This document shows, in pieces, positions 23,297 through 35,610 of a DNA stretch of 64,000 nt. Numbering within the stretch: position 1 is the first letter of the stretch; each line of letters starts with the position of its first letter. A model generated the notes under the pieces. It did no database searches and was not told the origin of the DNA. It was given only the letters and a program-made list of their open reading frames with translations. The position numbers were made by a program, and so were the translations under genes. The stretch comes from Rhyacophila brunnea (Eukaryota > Arthropoda > Insecta > Trichoptera > Rhyacophilidae). The stretch lies in assembly GCA_022495005.1 (NCBI GenBank), contig JAGYXB010000560.1:620001-684000 (forward strand). Reading direction: 5' to 3'.

Positions 23297-24069
23297 TGTA
23301 GATCTAGATTCTACCATTTCCAATAAGCTATTATAGCGGAAGTTTACAACTGTATCTCAGGCTAGACTGAGCGAATGACGGGACCAAAAAAATAAAACAA
23401 TAAACAAAAAATATCTAAGTATAAACTTTCTACAATTTTTAATACATACTTAATTCATTTTGGTGGTAGGTAGGTAGGTATATATCAAATAATTTTAATG
23501 GTATTAAGCTTAGAAGAGATTGATGTAAAATTTCTAATGTTATATTTATATGTTAGGTCTTAAACTTAAACAAACATTTGAAAATAACTTTTTAAATGTT
23601 AGTACATTGTTATTTTCTTAGAACCAAAATATACAAAATATGTAAATGAATCAGACTGTTATCAAAAAGTGACGATCGTTTATTCAAACACAGGAATGTT
23701 TATTTTCTTACCTTATCTCCAATATAATAAGAAAGTTAAAATTAGGGTTACCTGACTAAGCGCGCACGTATGTTGATAATGCCTTGCTCATTAAAAAGTA
23801 GGTACATGGCGTATTACTGAGAGTTGCTACAGTTGAAGGTAGTAAAAAGTAATATTCTCACACCTGGGGGCTTACTAATTTATAACTGGCAAGAAGAGCA
23901 AACTAAGCATATTGTTACAAGAGGTACTAACCAGTTTACATCAGATTGCAAATACGATAATAAAATGAGAACGAATTTCAACGTTTAGCGATAACATATT
24001 GATAAGAATGATAAGTATTCATTTAATAGCTTCTAAAACCGAGGCATATTTCAAAAATTAGCATGCGCA
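23297..24069. other. Unannotated AT-rich DNA
   Basis: Nothing beyond a GTAGGTAGGTAGGTA-type run near 23465 was seen. Confidence 0.4.
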
Positions 24070-24438
24070 TTAAGGTTATACTTTATCAGTTGAGGCATGG
24101 TCTAAAAAGATCGTGGCTAGGCGATGCGCGGATTGTGCAAATGACGCGTGCCGAACGAAATATAAATTGTCATGAAAATCCAACATGCGTTCATTTAATG
24201 TTATGTTTATTGTTATATTACTAATAATAATAGTATATTCATTGAAATGTTTTCTTTTTTTTTCAAGTTTTTTAGTCATCTTTACAAGATTTAAGAATAT
24301 GTTCATCCGACGCCATGACAAAACAAATCGACGTGCGCACACCTCTATTATCGGTCCCCGATCGGCGACGAGTGAGAAATTTCGTCGCACCTACTGTTGA
24401 AAATTATTTGCCGTTTCACTGAAGTAGTACGCTCTTAA
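24070..24438 (+). mobile_element. TTAA-flanked interspersed repeat, copy 2 (369 bp)
   Basis: It starts TTAAGGTTATACTTTATCAG and ends GTACGCTCTTAA. The two ends read inward as TTAAGG-TTATACTT and TTAAGAGCGTACT, an imperfect inverted pair. It lines up along its length with copies 1 and 3. The overlapping open frames on both strands (about 71 and 104 codons) are by-products of the repeat. Confidence 0.8.
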
Positions 24439-25078
24439 CACATTATTATTATTGACAACAAAATATTGACAACGATACTTATAAACAATATCTAATAAAT
24501 AGTGTCACATAACAGAAGCTATCACTACTTATGTATGACGAAGCCGCAGAAGGTACCTACTTGACTATTTCATGTTTACTTAGTTAGGTTAATTGCATGA
24601 GATTTAGTAACATTGGATTCCAAATCTGGTAATCATAAAATCATATATTCAAATGTAGCCACAGACACGTTTTCTGTTTTTTAAACAAAGATTTGAGTTG
24701 CCCCATCTCCACCCGCCATGTATATGCAGCCGCGGTTTGTGCACGGCCGCCTTCCATTACGCTATAAACGTGTCAGAATGAAAAGATTTTAGTGCCACAC
24801 TTCATGTCCCGAAACATGCTGCACGAGACTGGTGTAGCAACCATCCACCTTAGTGCTCAAAGAAAGAGTTTTAGAAAATAAAAATAACCTTGACTTGCTC
24901 TGCAGTCGTTTATCTTTAATGACATGAAGTGTCCTCTGTACCCGTGTACTGAAACTCTGCCGAAACAGAGGAGTCACGAGTTGAAAGTGATGAATCTGGA
25001 GGGACATGCTAAAAACAATAGTCACTGCACAACATCAAAATTAAAATAGATAAAGTCTAGAGATATAGAGATAGAGTC
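24439..25078. other. Unannotated DNA
   Basis: No gene, RNA or repeat is supported. A 78-codon minus frame at 24789-25025 is unrecognised. Confidence 0.35.
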
Positions 25079-25086
25079 TGCTAGAG

Positions 25087-25604
25087 CAGGGTTTCCCAAA
25101 CTTTTTCTGCAATGGAACACTTTGCAAACCCGGAAATTTCAACGGAACACTTCGTTTATTTTGTAGGTTATTTATTAGCGCAGCTAACCGTTCTGCCAAT
25201 TTTGGCAACTGTCGTTAAACTGACAAGACTAGTCAACCACATATTATCAATTTGACAAAATTTATCAAAATACATTTTTTTACCATTAGTGCATGTTTGT
25301 GATGTGTGTTTATCTCACTTGGCTGGTCGATCTCTCGAGCCGGGCCCCCCAGGCCCCCAGGCTAGAGGCCTGTCAGCCCTCCCCTTGTGGGAGCCATGAC
25401 CTATCTAGATACTTGACGTCATAAACATCAGTGGAGATTGATCATCACTCGCCTTTCAATATGAAGTAGATTCTTTAATTATTTTAGTTTTACTTATTTT
25501 ACTTCTACTTAGTAGAAGATCTTTAAATGTGTTGCAGTGTATAAAACCTTTCCAAATGGTCGCGGAACACTGGCGTTCCATCGAACATAGTTTGGGAAAC
25601 CCTG
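25087..25604. mobile_element. Buster-like hAT element, 518 bp, perfect target duplication
   Basis: Ends CAGGGTTTCCCAAACTTTTT and CATAGTTTGGGAAACCCTG are inverted. The 8-bp duplication TGCTAGAG (25079-25086, 25605-25612) is identical on both sides and TA-centred. GGAACACT repeats near both ends as a subterminal motif. A GC-rich patch with CCCCCCAGGCCCCCAGG lies at about 25340-25380. No transposase frame is visible, so it is non-autonomous. Confidence 0.92.
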
Positions 25605-25612
25605 TGCTAGAG

Positions 25613-28600
25613 AATCGTTGTTGTTAAATAAATAACAACGCACGGGTCCAATCAATATTATTTTAGCAAGAAACGTGAACCAAAAGTGTTGTACAAATTA
25701 CTTTGATATGATATAATATACTTACATACAATTAATTAAGATATAATTGTATTAGCATTACAAATAATTTCATATTGCAGTGATAATTACTTTATCAAAC
25801 CAACTAGCAGCCACTACCGATTTTTTTAGGTACCAGAAAACGTAATTTCGGGTGCATAATCGAGATTCGTAAAATATAAAATATGTACAATAATGACTTT
25901 AAATTTGTAATGTAATTTATAAGTAAGCATTGGTTTTAAAAATAACGATGTAAAAATTTATATAGAACATAAATCTAGTAGCTACAAACTGACAGCTTAA
26001 ATTTGATATATAAAAGATAAAGAAAAAATAATCATATAAATAAACGTAACAAAAGTGGGTACATACATTTTAATAATGGTGATGATGTAGGCTACATACT
26101 TAATATGCATTATAATTCTAATATAATATAACCAGTTTTAAAATAAGTATAAAACAATGTTAGCCATGGGTCCACAATTAAAATCCTCTATCATTTTAAA
26201 AGAAAACAACAAATAGAAGTACCTACCCATTTTAGCAGTTTATAAATATCCAAGTATAACCCTTCTCAATTGCCACGAAAGGTTAGAGGTTTTAAAAACA
26301 AAAGCCATTCTGTGAAATGAAATTCGGGGAATTTTCGTCACATTTACAGGGTTTCTGGCCTAATCGAATTCTTGCCATATTGGATTTCATTCAATCCACA
26401 TTCAAGCCTCTTAGGTGAAATAATTTCACGTATTAAGCGAAAATTAGAGGATTTACGAAAAGGCCTGTAAATACTATATCATATAGATTTAGGCAAATTA
26501 CCGGAATAAAATTGATATATTTAAACCCTGCGATTAATTCCAACGCTTATTTAAGGTTTCCATTTGGGTTCGGGTGTGACTTAAACACTTCCTTGGCCAT
26601 ATGCATACCTAAGCCTGGTTTTACGTCAATATAATCGGATTAGGCAGATAAAAAGTTAACCCAGATTTCCCACAATCAAACATGTTTTCAACTACTCAAA
26701 TTTATTACGTACCTATACCTAATAAAGAATAACTGGAAATTCCATGTATGTATTTACGTATGTCGTATGGAAAGCAGGATAATTTTATTACGCCTGAATG
26801 TATGGTAAATAGTATGTATGGTAAATTCGCATGGGTCAGTACGTTTTCCCTGTAATAAATTTTGTCTAAGATTGATTTTAAACGAGAAACAAAATATTAT
26901 TTATTTACCCAATAACAGTTCTGTTATGAACAAATATTCCAACGATTGATTTTTATGTTGAAAACATGTAAACAACTTCGGTATATTTTCAAAACTAGGA
27001 TTCCTTTCTTTGTATTTTAAAAATATCACACATGCACTCTGTTATCTGATCTTCCTCTTCGCTAAAAATATAGCGATGTGTATTCATTTTCTTCCCAAAG
27101 TGTCATTATTATTGCTCTCGCACATGGAAAATAATAATACAATTTTATATCAAACACCCTTTTGTAGAATGAGTCTGACAAGGATAATTATTTTTCCCAA
27201 TAGGATTATGTTTTATCTATCAAGTTTCATCGGGCCAATAACATAGGTACTGAATGATTTGCTGACATTTGGCGTGTGCGCAGGGACTTATAAAGGACTT
27301 TTATAAATGTCATTGTTATTATTATCTAATCATAATTATGTAATTACGACAAAATAATATAAGTAATACATATTATATAGATTTTTTTATTTCCTATCGA
27401 TATATCAAAAACATATAACGTTAGCACTGTTTTATGGCCATTACTAATTTTCAATGTGGTAGATAAATGCAATATATACATAAGACAGAGTATGTACCTA
27501 CACGTATTTGATTCAAAACCTTGGTATGTATGTATTATTAAAATTTTAATAATAGTAAGTAGATGTGTTTAGTAATATTATTTAATTGTATTATAAATAC
27601 TACCTATTTAAGAAACTTCCAGAGAACTAGGTAAGAAATAAAAAAACCCATACCATAATTTAATATAAAAGAATGCCACAATCCAAAATTAAAACCTAGC
27701 AACCGTTTCACCCTTGGTTTCAAAATCGCCTTTGTTGAATATTGTGTAATCTGTATGTAATGAATTTGTAAACCAGCAGCAAGGCAAAGTCGCTAGGTTT
27801 TTGAATGTTACTTAAATATTTTAAAAACTACATTTCAATTTCTTTTTTAATATAGGCTCCCCGGACCAAAGGTTGGAAACAATCAGACTTTGGCTCGTGG
27901 ACAGAATCCTGCCAACCAATAGTCATACATAACCGAAAGCAATCATATAGTGCCAAATTAATGTCTCTACAATATGTTTTGCGTAAAATAATAGTAATCC
28001 ATAAAATGACATGTTTGGATAAGCGTATGCGCACAAAAATGTAGAACAGTATAAATTCATTTGTTTTCCTGTAAGAACAAACCTACTACCAACCTGTTCA
28101 ACACACTACACCTACATCTACAAGAGTGTGAAATTTTATTTTAATATAACTACACTATGGATATTTATATAATTATGGCACTATTCACTATCGTCGTAAA
28201 TAGTAATTCATTCACGAAGATTGATTATCAATATTAATATTATAATAAACAATTACTAGGTAAAAAGAACTTTTTATATACAACGTTTTTAAATTTTCTG
28301 TTGAATTATGATGTTCAATATGCTCAAACTTGTACCTACTTGATATGAAGTAAATAAAAAAAACAAACAAATATATAGAATAGATACTGAAATGTCATTT
28401 TGACATTTCATTTTGATGTCCATAGTAACGCACGTATATATTAATAATTTAGTTGCTAGGACCACCCCCTTAGCAACCAATAATAGTCTTTTCATAGAAA
28501 AGGATTTTTCTGAAATAACTTTCCATACGTTACCATAAGTTAGTTAAAAATCGATTGCAAGATTTGTACTGGATAAACAACCACCGGACAAACAAGAATA

Positions 28601-30080
28601 CGGGCTAAGAAAAACGTGGTAAAATGGGGATCCACGAGCAATGTGCAATAATTAATACAATAAATTTAACGCACCTTTTTAAGTTTTAAGACTTTTTTTC
28701 ATCTACAAAATCTTCCATAAAATGGCGGCACTTTCTAAATTAAGCCGAATGTTCACCATTATTTTATTATTTCCCACTGAAAACATTATTTTACGTGTTG
28801 ATTTAAAATATCATTACCTAGTAGTTGGTAGCGGTTTGTAAAAGTAACATTTTGCCTCAGATCTGATGTGAAAATAACTGTTTCTTTTGTTCGGAAACTG
28901 AGTCAGTTAGTACAAGATAACTGTATCTAATTACTGTCGTTTTGTGGCCGCGAACAATGTCGCGTATAATTATTTATTTACAAGCGAATCTGGTCATTCT
29001 GGAATGCCCAAGTGATTCTCAAAGTGTTTGTTTTCAATTTTATCTTGAACAGTCCCTGGTGTTATTTATCCGGCTCGAGCGAATCGGTGTAAGAATATCC
29101 CCTTGATTGCGAAGCGTTAATTGAATAGCGGTAGCATTTCGATTCTACTTAAAAATCATTTTTTACAAAGGGATTAATCATTTTACAATTTTTATTTTTT
29201 AAGCACGGCATAACTATTTTGAGTATAATAGGACAAAAGATCGGAAAGAACAATCTACGTTCAATCAGACAAAAATCTAATTTAACATTTCTGATAATGT
29301 TGTGAGTTGCGAGAATGAAAATCCTGTAGGAAGGCGTATTTTTTGAAGACTGATTGTTAGAATATTGTAGTAAACTGTAGTCTATATTCTATAATTATGC
29401 AGTTAAGGAACGAGGACTAACACAATACTGGTATTATTAAAGTGAAAGAAAATTCTAGGTGATTAAATGGGTACCTAGGTATCTAATTATGATTAAAACT
29501 ATCATAAAAATTATGTGCTTTATATTTTTTATAAAAAAAAAAACATCATTTATGTATTGGTTTATAAAACAGTGTACCAAAAGATTGAGAAACATTGCAT
29601 AATCTCTTTTAAGTATGAATATAGTGACTTATAAATGCATTATCTGCGTAAAAACGAAAGACGTTTTCATTGAGAATTGACAGCGTTCAAGTGTCAAAAA
29701 AATAATGACATCGCATTGTTAGGTTTTTTTCATATGAGACCACCATAATATGTAAACATTAATTTGATATATGTACTTAAATATAAATGCTACAATACAT
29801 TTTTAAGAATGTGGGTAAATGGCACAGTTAAAGAAAAACTCGGTAGGGGAATACATTGATTGTGAACATGGAAAATTAAAAAATGCTGAAGTTCATATAC
29901 TTATTCCAAATATTCTATATTACTTTTTTTAAATTAAAAATTCTTTTGTCTTCCCAATTGACCTATTTAGATAAATACCTAGTATAAACAGGTAGGTATT
30001 ATTTAGATAAATTAAATTAGTGAATTCGCAATATATTGTACTACGACATTCCGCTAATACAATAAAAGTATGTATCGATT
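25613..30080. other. Quiet AT-rich DNA with a possible regulatory island
   Basis: The longest stretch without a recognisable element. A perfect hairpin TGAAATGTCA/TGACATTTCA with a 3-base loop is at 28388-28410. At about 28850-29160 the sequence is less AT-rich and lacks simple repeats (for example GTTTTGTGGCCGCGAACAAT), which may be conserved non-coding DNA. Open frames at 27010-27246, 27828-28034 and 28289-28495 show nothing recognisable. Confidence 0.4.
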
Positions 30081-30084
30081 CATT

Positions 30085-30480
30085 CGATCGATACTATAAA
30101 AACCGAATTATTTCCAGGGTCTCTGATCACCGGAGTCGAAACTGTTTCAATGTAGATTATATTAATTGAATTCCGTCCAATCGGGGTTTAAATTCTACGC
30201 ACCACGACTCTTATAACAATTAGCATTCGTTCTTCATAGCTCGTCTTGTTCTTAGCAGCGTCAGGGGAATTCAATTTGCTAATAATTAGGCGAACATGCC
30301 TGGAATTCTTATTGCCTTATTGTTCCCGGCAATTAATACAGCGGGGTGGAGGGTGAGACGACGCGAGGGTGTGAGGTAATAAGGGAGCGGTTGTCTTATT
30401 AATACACAGCCAGAACGAGGTTCAGATGGGAACACACCGATACAGTAGAAGTTTAATTAACTGGCCAAAACAAGAGATGA
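30085..30480. promoter_or_regulatory. Candidate conserved non-coding or enhancer-like stretch
   Basis: A 400-base block with higher sequence complexity than the flanks and several homeodomain-type TAAT cores (GCTAATAATTAGG, GGCAATTAATAC, TCTTATTAATACAC, TTTAATTAACTGG). It has no open frame, no terminal repeats and no second copy in the window. The regulatory function is inference from composition and motif density only. Confidence 0.3.
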
Positions 30481-30739
30481 AAATGACGTAATGCCCTGAT
30501 AGTTTTGACATCTTGCGTTAAGATTAAGTGATTATCGGCAGGTACTGCGTATTAATATTACAATAAATATTAATAAAAGACTAATCTACTAAATGCATTG
30601 GGTATTTGCAGTGGATCAAAACCATGTAAAGAGAAACACAAGAATATGTATTTTTACAAGAGCGGGATCAAACACGCGACCAAGCCTACTATAGTAGTCA
30701 AATAGTCATAGTCTATAAAATATCAAAAATTAAGCCATT

Positions 30740-30835
30740 AGTAGTAGTTCAATGAAAGCAAATACGTTTGACTGATAAAGTTTAATGTGCACTATTTTTG
30801 TCGGATCTTAACAGCCTAACTCCACCCTTCGCTAA
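30740..30835. mobile_element. Right end of hAT family 2 element (fragment)
   Basis: TTCAATGAAAGCAAATACG, AAAGTTTAATGTGCACT and CGGATCTTAACAGCCTAACT match the right end of the complete copy at 35611-36186. The terminal bases after CCACCCTTCGC have changed to TAATATG. No matching left end is present upstream. Confidence 0.7.
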
Positions 30836-30870
30836 TATGGTATACACACCCTTTCAACATTTTTTTAACC

Positions 30871-31072
30871 ATGTTCGATCCTAAGGAGATCAAATGGGAA
30901 ATGGGAATTCACAGTGGAGGTTATACTTATTAACGTTGTATTAACACATTTTTGTTTTTATGAGAGCTTGCTTAACTAATTAGGTTCAAACTCTGGGTCC
31001 TAACGAGCCAGAACCAAGATTCGATCCCGGAACCCACGACATTACAGGCTGACACTTTACCGCTAAAACTTA
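30871..31072 (-). repeat. SINE family A, copy 3
   Basis: It shares GTTCGATCCTAA, ACAGTGGAGGTT, TTAACACATTTTTGTTTTTA and GAACCCACGACATTACAGG with the other copies. On the minus strand the B-box is GGGATCGAATC, one or two changes from consensus. It begins 35 bases after the hAT family 2 end, as copy 4 begins 14 bases after another one. Confidence 0.65.
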
Positions 31073-32179
31073 CATCTAAATCTCGATGTGAATATATACC
31101 TAGGTACTTAGTTTGAGGATTGAGCAAGAATTCGTCTGGAAAGAAAGCTGCACGTACAGAAAACCAAAGCATAGTAAAACTAATATTTTTCGACAATACA
31201 ACATCTCTTTTGTGAGAATATCTTACGGATGTATCGTGAAATTTCTACTGTAAAAAATCCAGTAGGCCATCCCTATCTAAGGTTTAGTGTCAAATAAATT
31301 AAAATGATTCCATTCCTATGATAACGATGATCATTTACACGAAACAGTAACTTGCTCCCTCGTATTTTTTATTGCAAAGTGCATCACTTACACAGGGCAG
31401 GATCGTCGGATCGAAGTACACCGAGGGTTGCAGATAAATCGCCACGGGAAACAGCGTAATACAACCGAAGATAAAATAGACGGAAAGGAATAGCCAACAA
31501 AGGCGAACGTTGATTGAATACAAATCATCGACTTTGGCGAGTACAAACAGTGAGTTACTACTATAAATTCTACTTGCTTTGTGCCAAAAACACCGCAGCG
31601 GTCTAATGCAAGTAATGCCGGCTTGAATTACAAATGCAAGCGATTTAGGCGAATTAATTTCGTCTGTTTTGAGAATCCTTGCACTAAATTCGGGGATGTC
31701 GATAAACCATTAAAGAAAGTTTAACATAGATTTAAGTATTGTAAGTATTTTGGGTTATACAATTTGTACAGAAAATTTTAATGCATTTAATACATATAAA
31801 TATAGGTAAGTAAAATTTAACACTAATATACTAATATATTTTCGCGATAATATATTATGTAGGTACATGGAATAAAGTGAATAGTTACTGAGTAACCTCA
31901 GTAACGATGGTATCAGTTGTCTCATACGAACGTCCGAATCCGTGATCCGAGATGACGGTCCGATGTGGCAGCCTCCACATTTTCACGGATCACTGATTCG
32001 GATGTTCAGATCGGATCGTGTTCGTGATCGTCGAATGCTCTTATAACTCAACAGAACCTATTCAATTTTCCAGTACAAAAAAAAAATGCAGAACAACTCT
32101 ATTACTGTTGAAGGTGGCTTATAAAAATGTGAAAATATGAAGAAGGAAAAAACTACCCACCCATATAAGATTTTATTTT
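31073..32179. other. Unannotated DNA with one GC-rich hairpin
   Basis: ACGTCCGAATCCGTGATCCG (31930-31949) pairs with CGGATCACTGATTCGGATGT (31986-32005) with one mismatch around a 36-base loop. Shorter partial repeats of the same words follow to about 32030. Frames on the minus strand at 30972-31196 and 31335-31523 are unrecognised. Confidence 0.45.
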
Positions 32180-32187
32180 GTCTAGAT

Positions 32188-32859
32188 CAGCGGTGACGAA
32201 TCTATGGCAAGCGTGCCACTAGTGGCACGCGAATGTTTTATTTTGACGAGAAAAAATATTCCTCTTTTCATAATGACAGATCGCATTGTATAAAAAAGCA
32301 GGCAAATAATCTTCAAGTATTACATACGTTTAATGTGAATATATAATTGCATAGGTCGGTCCTTAGGCTTTATGCGTCATATATTATAATATTATCGCAC
32401 TCACCACATCAGGCGGCGGGAGATACCGCGCCGCGAATTTCTGATTTTGATCGATTTACCTACAATGCTTGAGACCACTGTAGCGAAAGAATGCTTCATC
32501 TGATCGGATCAATTATGGTGTCGATTTGTGTGTAAACAATCAAAATAAGTAATACAACAAATCAACAGAAAATTATTTTCTTTCTACCCAAAAAATCAGT
32601 GTTTCAAATAAGAAACAAAAACTTGGAGGAGCTTGTAATAGTAATTCTGGCATAGTTTCAAAATTGGTGGACCGAAATGTATGGCGTACCTAATGGAAAA
32701 AATCTATACGTGCACAATGTTCTGTAAGTGATATCTACAACATCAGAATTCAGAAAAACTATTTTTTTCTCCACGAAAAACTTCTCGGCACGTCAGACAG
32801 CCCTAAAATAATATTTGGGAAATTTTGGCACGCGTACGTAAAAAGGTTCGCTAACCCTG
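32188..32859 (+). mobile_element. Buster-like hAT element, 672 bp
   Basis: The left end begins CAGCGGTGACGAATCTATGG and the right end is GGTTCGCTAACCCTG, an imperfect inverted pair. The subterminal motifs GTGCCACTAGTGGCACGCG (left) and TTGGCACGCG (right) are also inverted. Duplications GTCTAGAT (32180-32187) and GTCTAGGT (32860-32867) differ at one base and are TA-centred. On the plus strand near 32615-32720 is a worn frame (WWTEMYGVPNGKNLYV) that may come from the N-terminal part of a GTF2IRD2-like transposase; this last point is weak. Confidence 0.82.
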
Positions 32860-33055
32860 GTCTAGGTCCTAAAAGGTTATTACTTTAATTTCTAATATTG
32901 GAGTGTTCAAAATCAATCGGCCCCTGGGGCCGCAACGTATTTTCAACCGCGACTGGTGGGTATCTACTTACGATCAGTTTATTAAATCTGTCAATGTTAT
33001 CAGTGTTATCACCATATCACTGACAACATTGAAAGAATCTAATATTGTATAAATG

Positions 33056-33418
33056 CAATGACATTAATATGGACGAAGCATCTGGAAAAAAAAATGACAC
33101 TCACTTTTTTGTCGGGTCTGCCGAATGGCATAATCTGTTCTAACGCCATTACAATAAAGGTGATATTGCTATAAATTCTCGATGCTTCTTGTCGGTCTGC
33201 CGAATGGTTCGGTTCGAACGGATTCGCTCAAACGAACATTGATACTAGAAACACTGTTCTAACGCCATTACAATAAAGGTGATATTGCTATAAATTCCCG
33301 ATGCGTGATATTGCATAATGGATATTGCGTGACGTCTACCTATGCACGTGCGAACGTTACGTTTGAATTTACTTGCTAGCTACTGTACTGAGTGCGTCGT
33401 CCATTAATAATGTCATTG
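33056..33418. mobile_element. 363-bp TIR element with perfect 8-bp target duplication and internal tandem repeat
   Basis: Ends CAATGACATTAATATGGACG and the reverse complement of CGTCCATTAATAATGTCATTG (last part) match with small indels. TATAAATG flanks both sides exactly (33048-33055 and 33419-33426). Inside, a block is duplicated: copy one 33109-33188 and copy two 33189-33304, each with TCTGCCGAATGG near its start and TTCTAACGCCATTACAATAA and CGATGC near its end. An 8-bp duplication suits hAT, P or Merlin-type insertion; the CAATGA end does not identify which. Confidence 0.8.
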
Positions 33419-33774
33419 TATAAATGCGAATATTTACAGTCACTTTCGTTGATAGTCAAAGATAATGTGTTCTTTCCATTCATTCAAAAAAATGAAGCAA
33501 AGTATAACAAGTATTTTCTTTTATTTGAAATTGTGCAGTAAATATTTACATATTGTGAATGTATCTGGCGTAAAAATAACATTTTAAGTAATCATATACC
33601 TTTTTTTTCACTTGTTCATTGTCCAGATTCTAGAATCTAGATATGATGTCAGGCAAAATAATACAATAAAGTTACTACTGTAAGTCATCCAAAGTTGCAA
33701 TTTTTAACTTTTTATCTGTATCCTCTGTACCTATATAACCTAAACTAAAACAATATAATACATTCGAGATACCC

Positions 33775-33905
33775 CGCCCAACCAGCATTGCGCCAGGTAC
33801 AGTAAAAACGAAACACTAATGCGGTCGGTCGATAGTGTGCGTGCGTATGGGGAGCCGTGATAAAGGCCTGGCAGCCGATGACCGCGTATTCGTACGTATA
33901 CGTAC
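33775..33905 (-). repeat. Interspersed repeat family D, copy 1
   Basis: Read on the minus strand it shares CATCGGCTGCCAGG, CGCACGCACACTATCGACCG and CGTTTTTACTGTAC with 47828-47985. No terminal inverted repeats and no RNA polymerase III boxes are visible, so the class is unknown. Confidence 0.6.
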
Positions 33906-34204
33906 ATATCAGGGAACTCAGAAATAATGGGAACTGAAATACATAACGGGTAAGGCGATAGCGTAAGGAAGAATCCGGGTTAAACTTACACACGTGTCAA
34001 GAATACATTTTACGTCGAATACTGAAAACTGCTCTCGGTTTATGCATTTACGCTCATTTAATGTTGGTGTATTACACACACTATTGCACGTGCATAATGC
34101 GTGCTTCATTTTCGTAGGACACTCACACATTCAAAACCCTGCATCAAGATGCGGCGTATTGAATATAGCCTATCGGTATTCTATTTATTATTTGTTCTAT
34201 GGTA

Positions 34205-34255
34205 CATATACAATCGACGAACCCCGTCATTGTTTCGTATTTACTGTAGGTAGGT
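34205..34255 (+). repeat. Repeat family D, short copy
   Basis: AATCGACGAACCCCGTCATTG followed by TTTCGTATTTACTGTAG (in part) matches the end of family D copies 1 and 2. The piece is about 50 bases. Confidence 0.45.
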
Positions 34256-34504
34256 ATCATATTTTATAATAGTTATTATTATAATAGTTTCGTCACTAGT
34301 TTTATACTAGGCAACAAACTGCCAGTAGGTAAATATACTAACTAATTACTAAGTAATAATACTAACTAATAACAAAGTATATCGTGGGTTTACTGAAGGC
34401 TATCAAATTATTAGAAAATAAAAATCTCCAAAGAATAGGTATTTTAAGTTCCAAAGTGGTAAAGAAAACCAAAGAACAATTTAAGCCCAATATAGTTAGT
34501 TAAC

Positions 34505-34700
34505 GACTTGAGGGCGCGGAGACTCAAATGGACTAGTCAAGTTATTGAATGCGATGAAGATAGAGCTCTCCATAAGGTTTATGAAGGGACCCCAGAAGGC
34601 ACTGGATTAGGCCCGAAGGAGATAGGGGGCATGAGGGACTCAAAGAAGCTCAGGATAGACATGTCTGCAAGACGGCTGTACAGTCGGCCATGAGCACGAA
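34505..34700 (+). pseudogene. Non-LTR retrotransposon ORF2 C-terminal scrap
   Basis: The open frame at 34508-34693 contains RARRLKWTSQVIECDEDRAL followed by KVYEGTPEGTG. This fits the tail pattern RRL-x-W-x-x-HV-x-x-x-x-x-DRA-x-x-K-x-x-x-G-x-P-x-G of insect non-LTR elements, in which LGHV has become TSQV. The GRP box and the final W motif are lost, and the last third of the frame no longer resembles the family. Inactive. Confidence 0.6.
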
Positions 34701-35602
34701 TTGTCTGTAATTAAATACGAACTAATTTATAAAACTTTTTATTACTAGATATTATTACAAGGTGCATTCACCATTTGCAAACAAATTGTAATTTGATAAT
34801 ATTAAATTCTAATTAACTACTTAGTAGGAGTTTTGTAGTATTTCACTTAGTGGATTCATAATACAGTAATTACCTAGCCGTAATTAAATATATTGAGCGA
34901 ACATCGGACAGCTTAGGTTGAAAGTATCTGTGATATCGAAAACCAGTTTCTCTTGTTTCCCCGAACTCGAAGAATTTCGCCGAGTGATTTGCAACCTACA
35001 CCGCAACCGCAGACCTAGTGGAATTTTTGACTCTACACATTTCGCTGATGCCACGATGAATCATCAGCATTCAAGATGTACCTATCATTATTTATTTACC
35101 TACTGCGAGTGGCGCGGATTCGTTGATATTTACATAACTTTGACGATTTCAGTTTTAAACATTATATGAGGATATGTGTGTATAATGTTTAAACTTTGCG
35201 TTAATTGTTAAAATAATTATAGCCTTGAGTTTAGCTTCATTAGGTACCTACCAAGTTAATAAAAATGTCATGGAAGATACTATGATAAGATGCTCCTGAA
35301 ATTATCAAAACTTTATCCGGCCGATAAAGCGGTCATACAGTGGTACTCAAAGGCAATTAAATGACCACACTACCGCCCTAAAGCCCTGCTGAAGTGAAGA
35401 AATCGATAAAACAACTAGTAGAGTGAATGTAGCTAGAAGAAGGCTTCATCCAGCAGTGGATCAAACAGTATCTTCACCATTACTAAGTATATTAGTCGCA
35501 TACCTGCATATTTAATTTTCATAATTTAGTTGAATTTGAATATGTTTATTTTGAATGGAGAGACTCCTACTATTAATTTAATGAATTGATACTTAAATAA
35601 CT
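34701..35602. other. Unannotated DNA
   Basis: The plus frame at 34918-35169 (83 codons) is unrecognised. A stretch at 35365-35465 rich in AAG and GAA may be a decayed retroelement, but no motif is readable. Confidence 0.3.
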
Positions 35603-35610
35603 GTAAACAC

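Noticed and set aside
24076..24400. Overlapping frames on both strands
   Set aside because: They lie inside the TTAA-flanked repeat, and sister copies do not keep them open.
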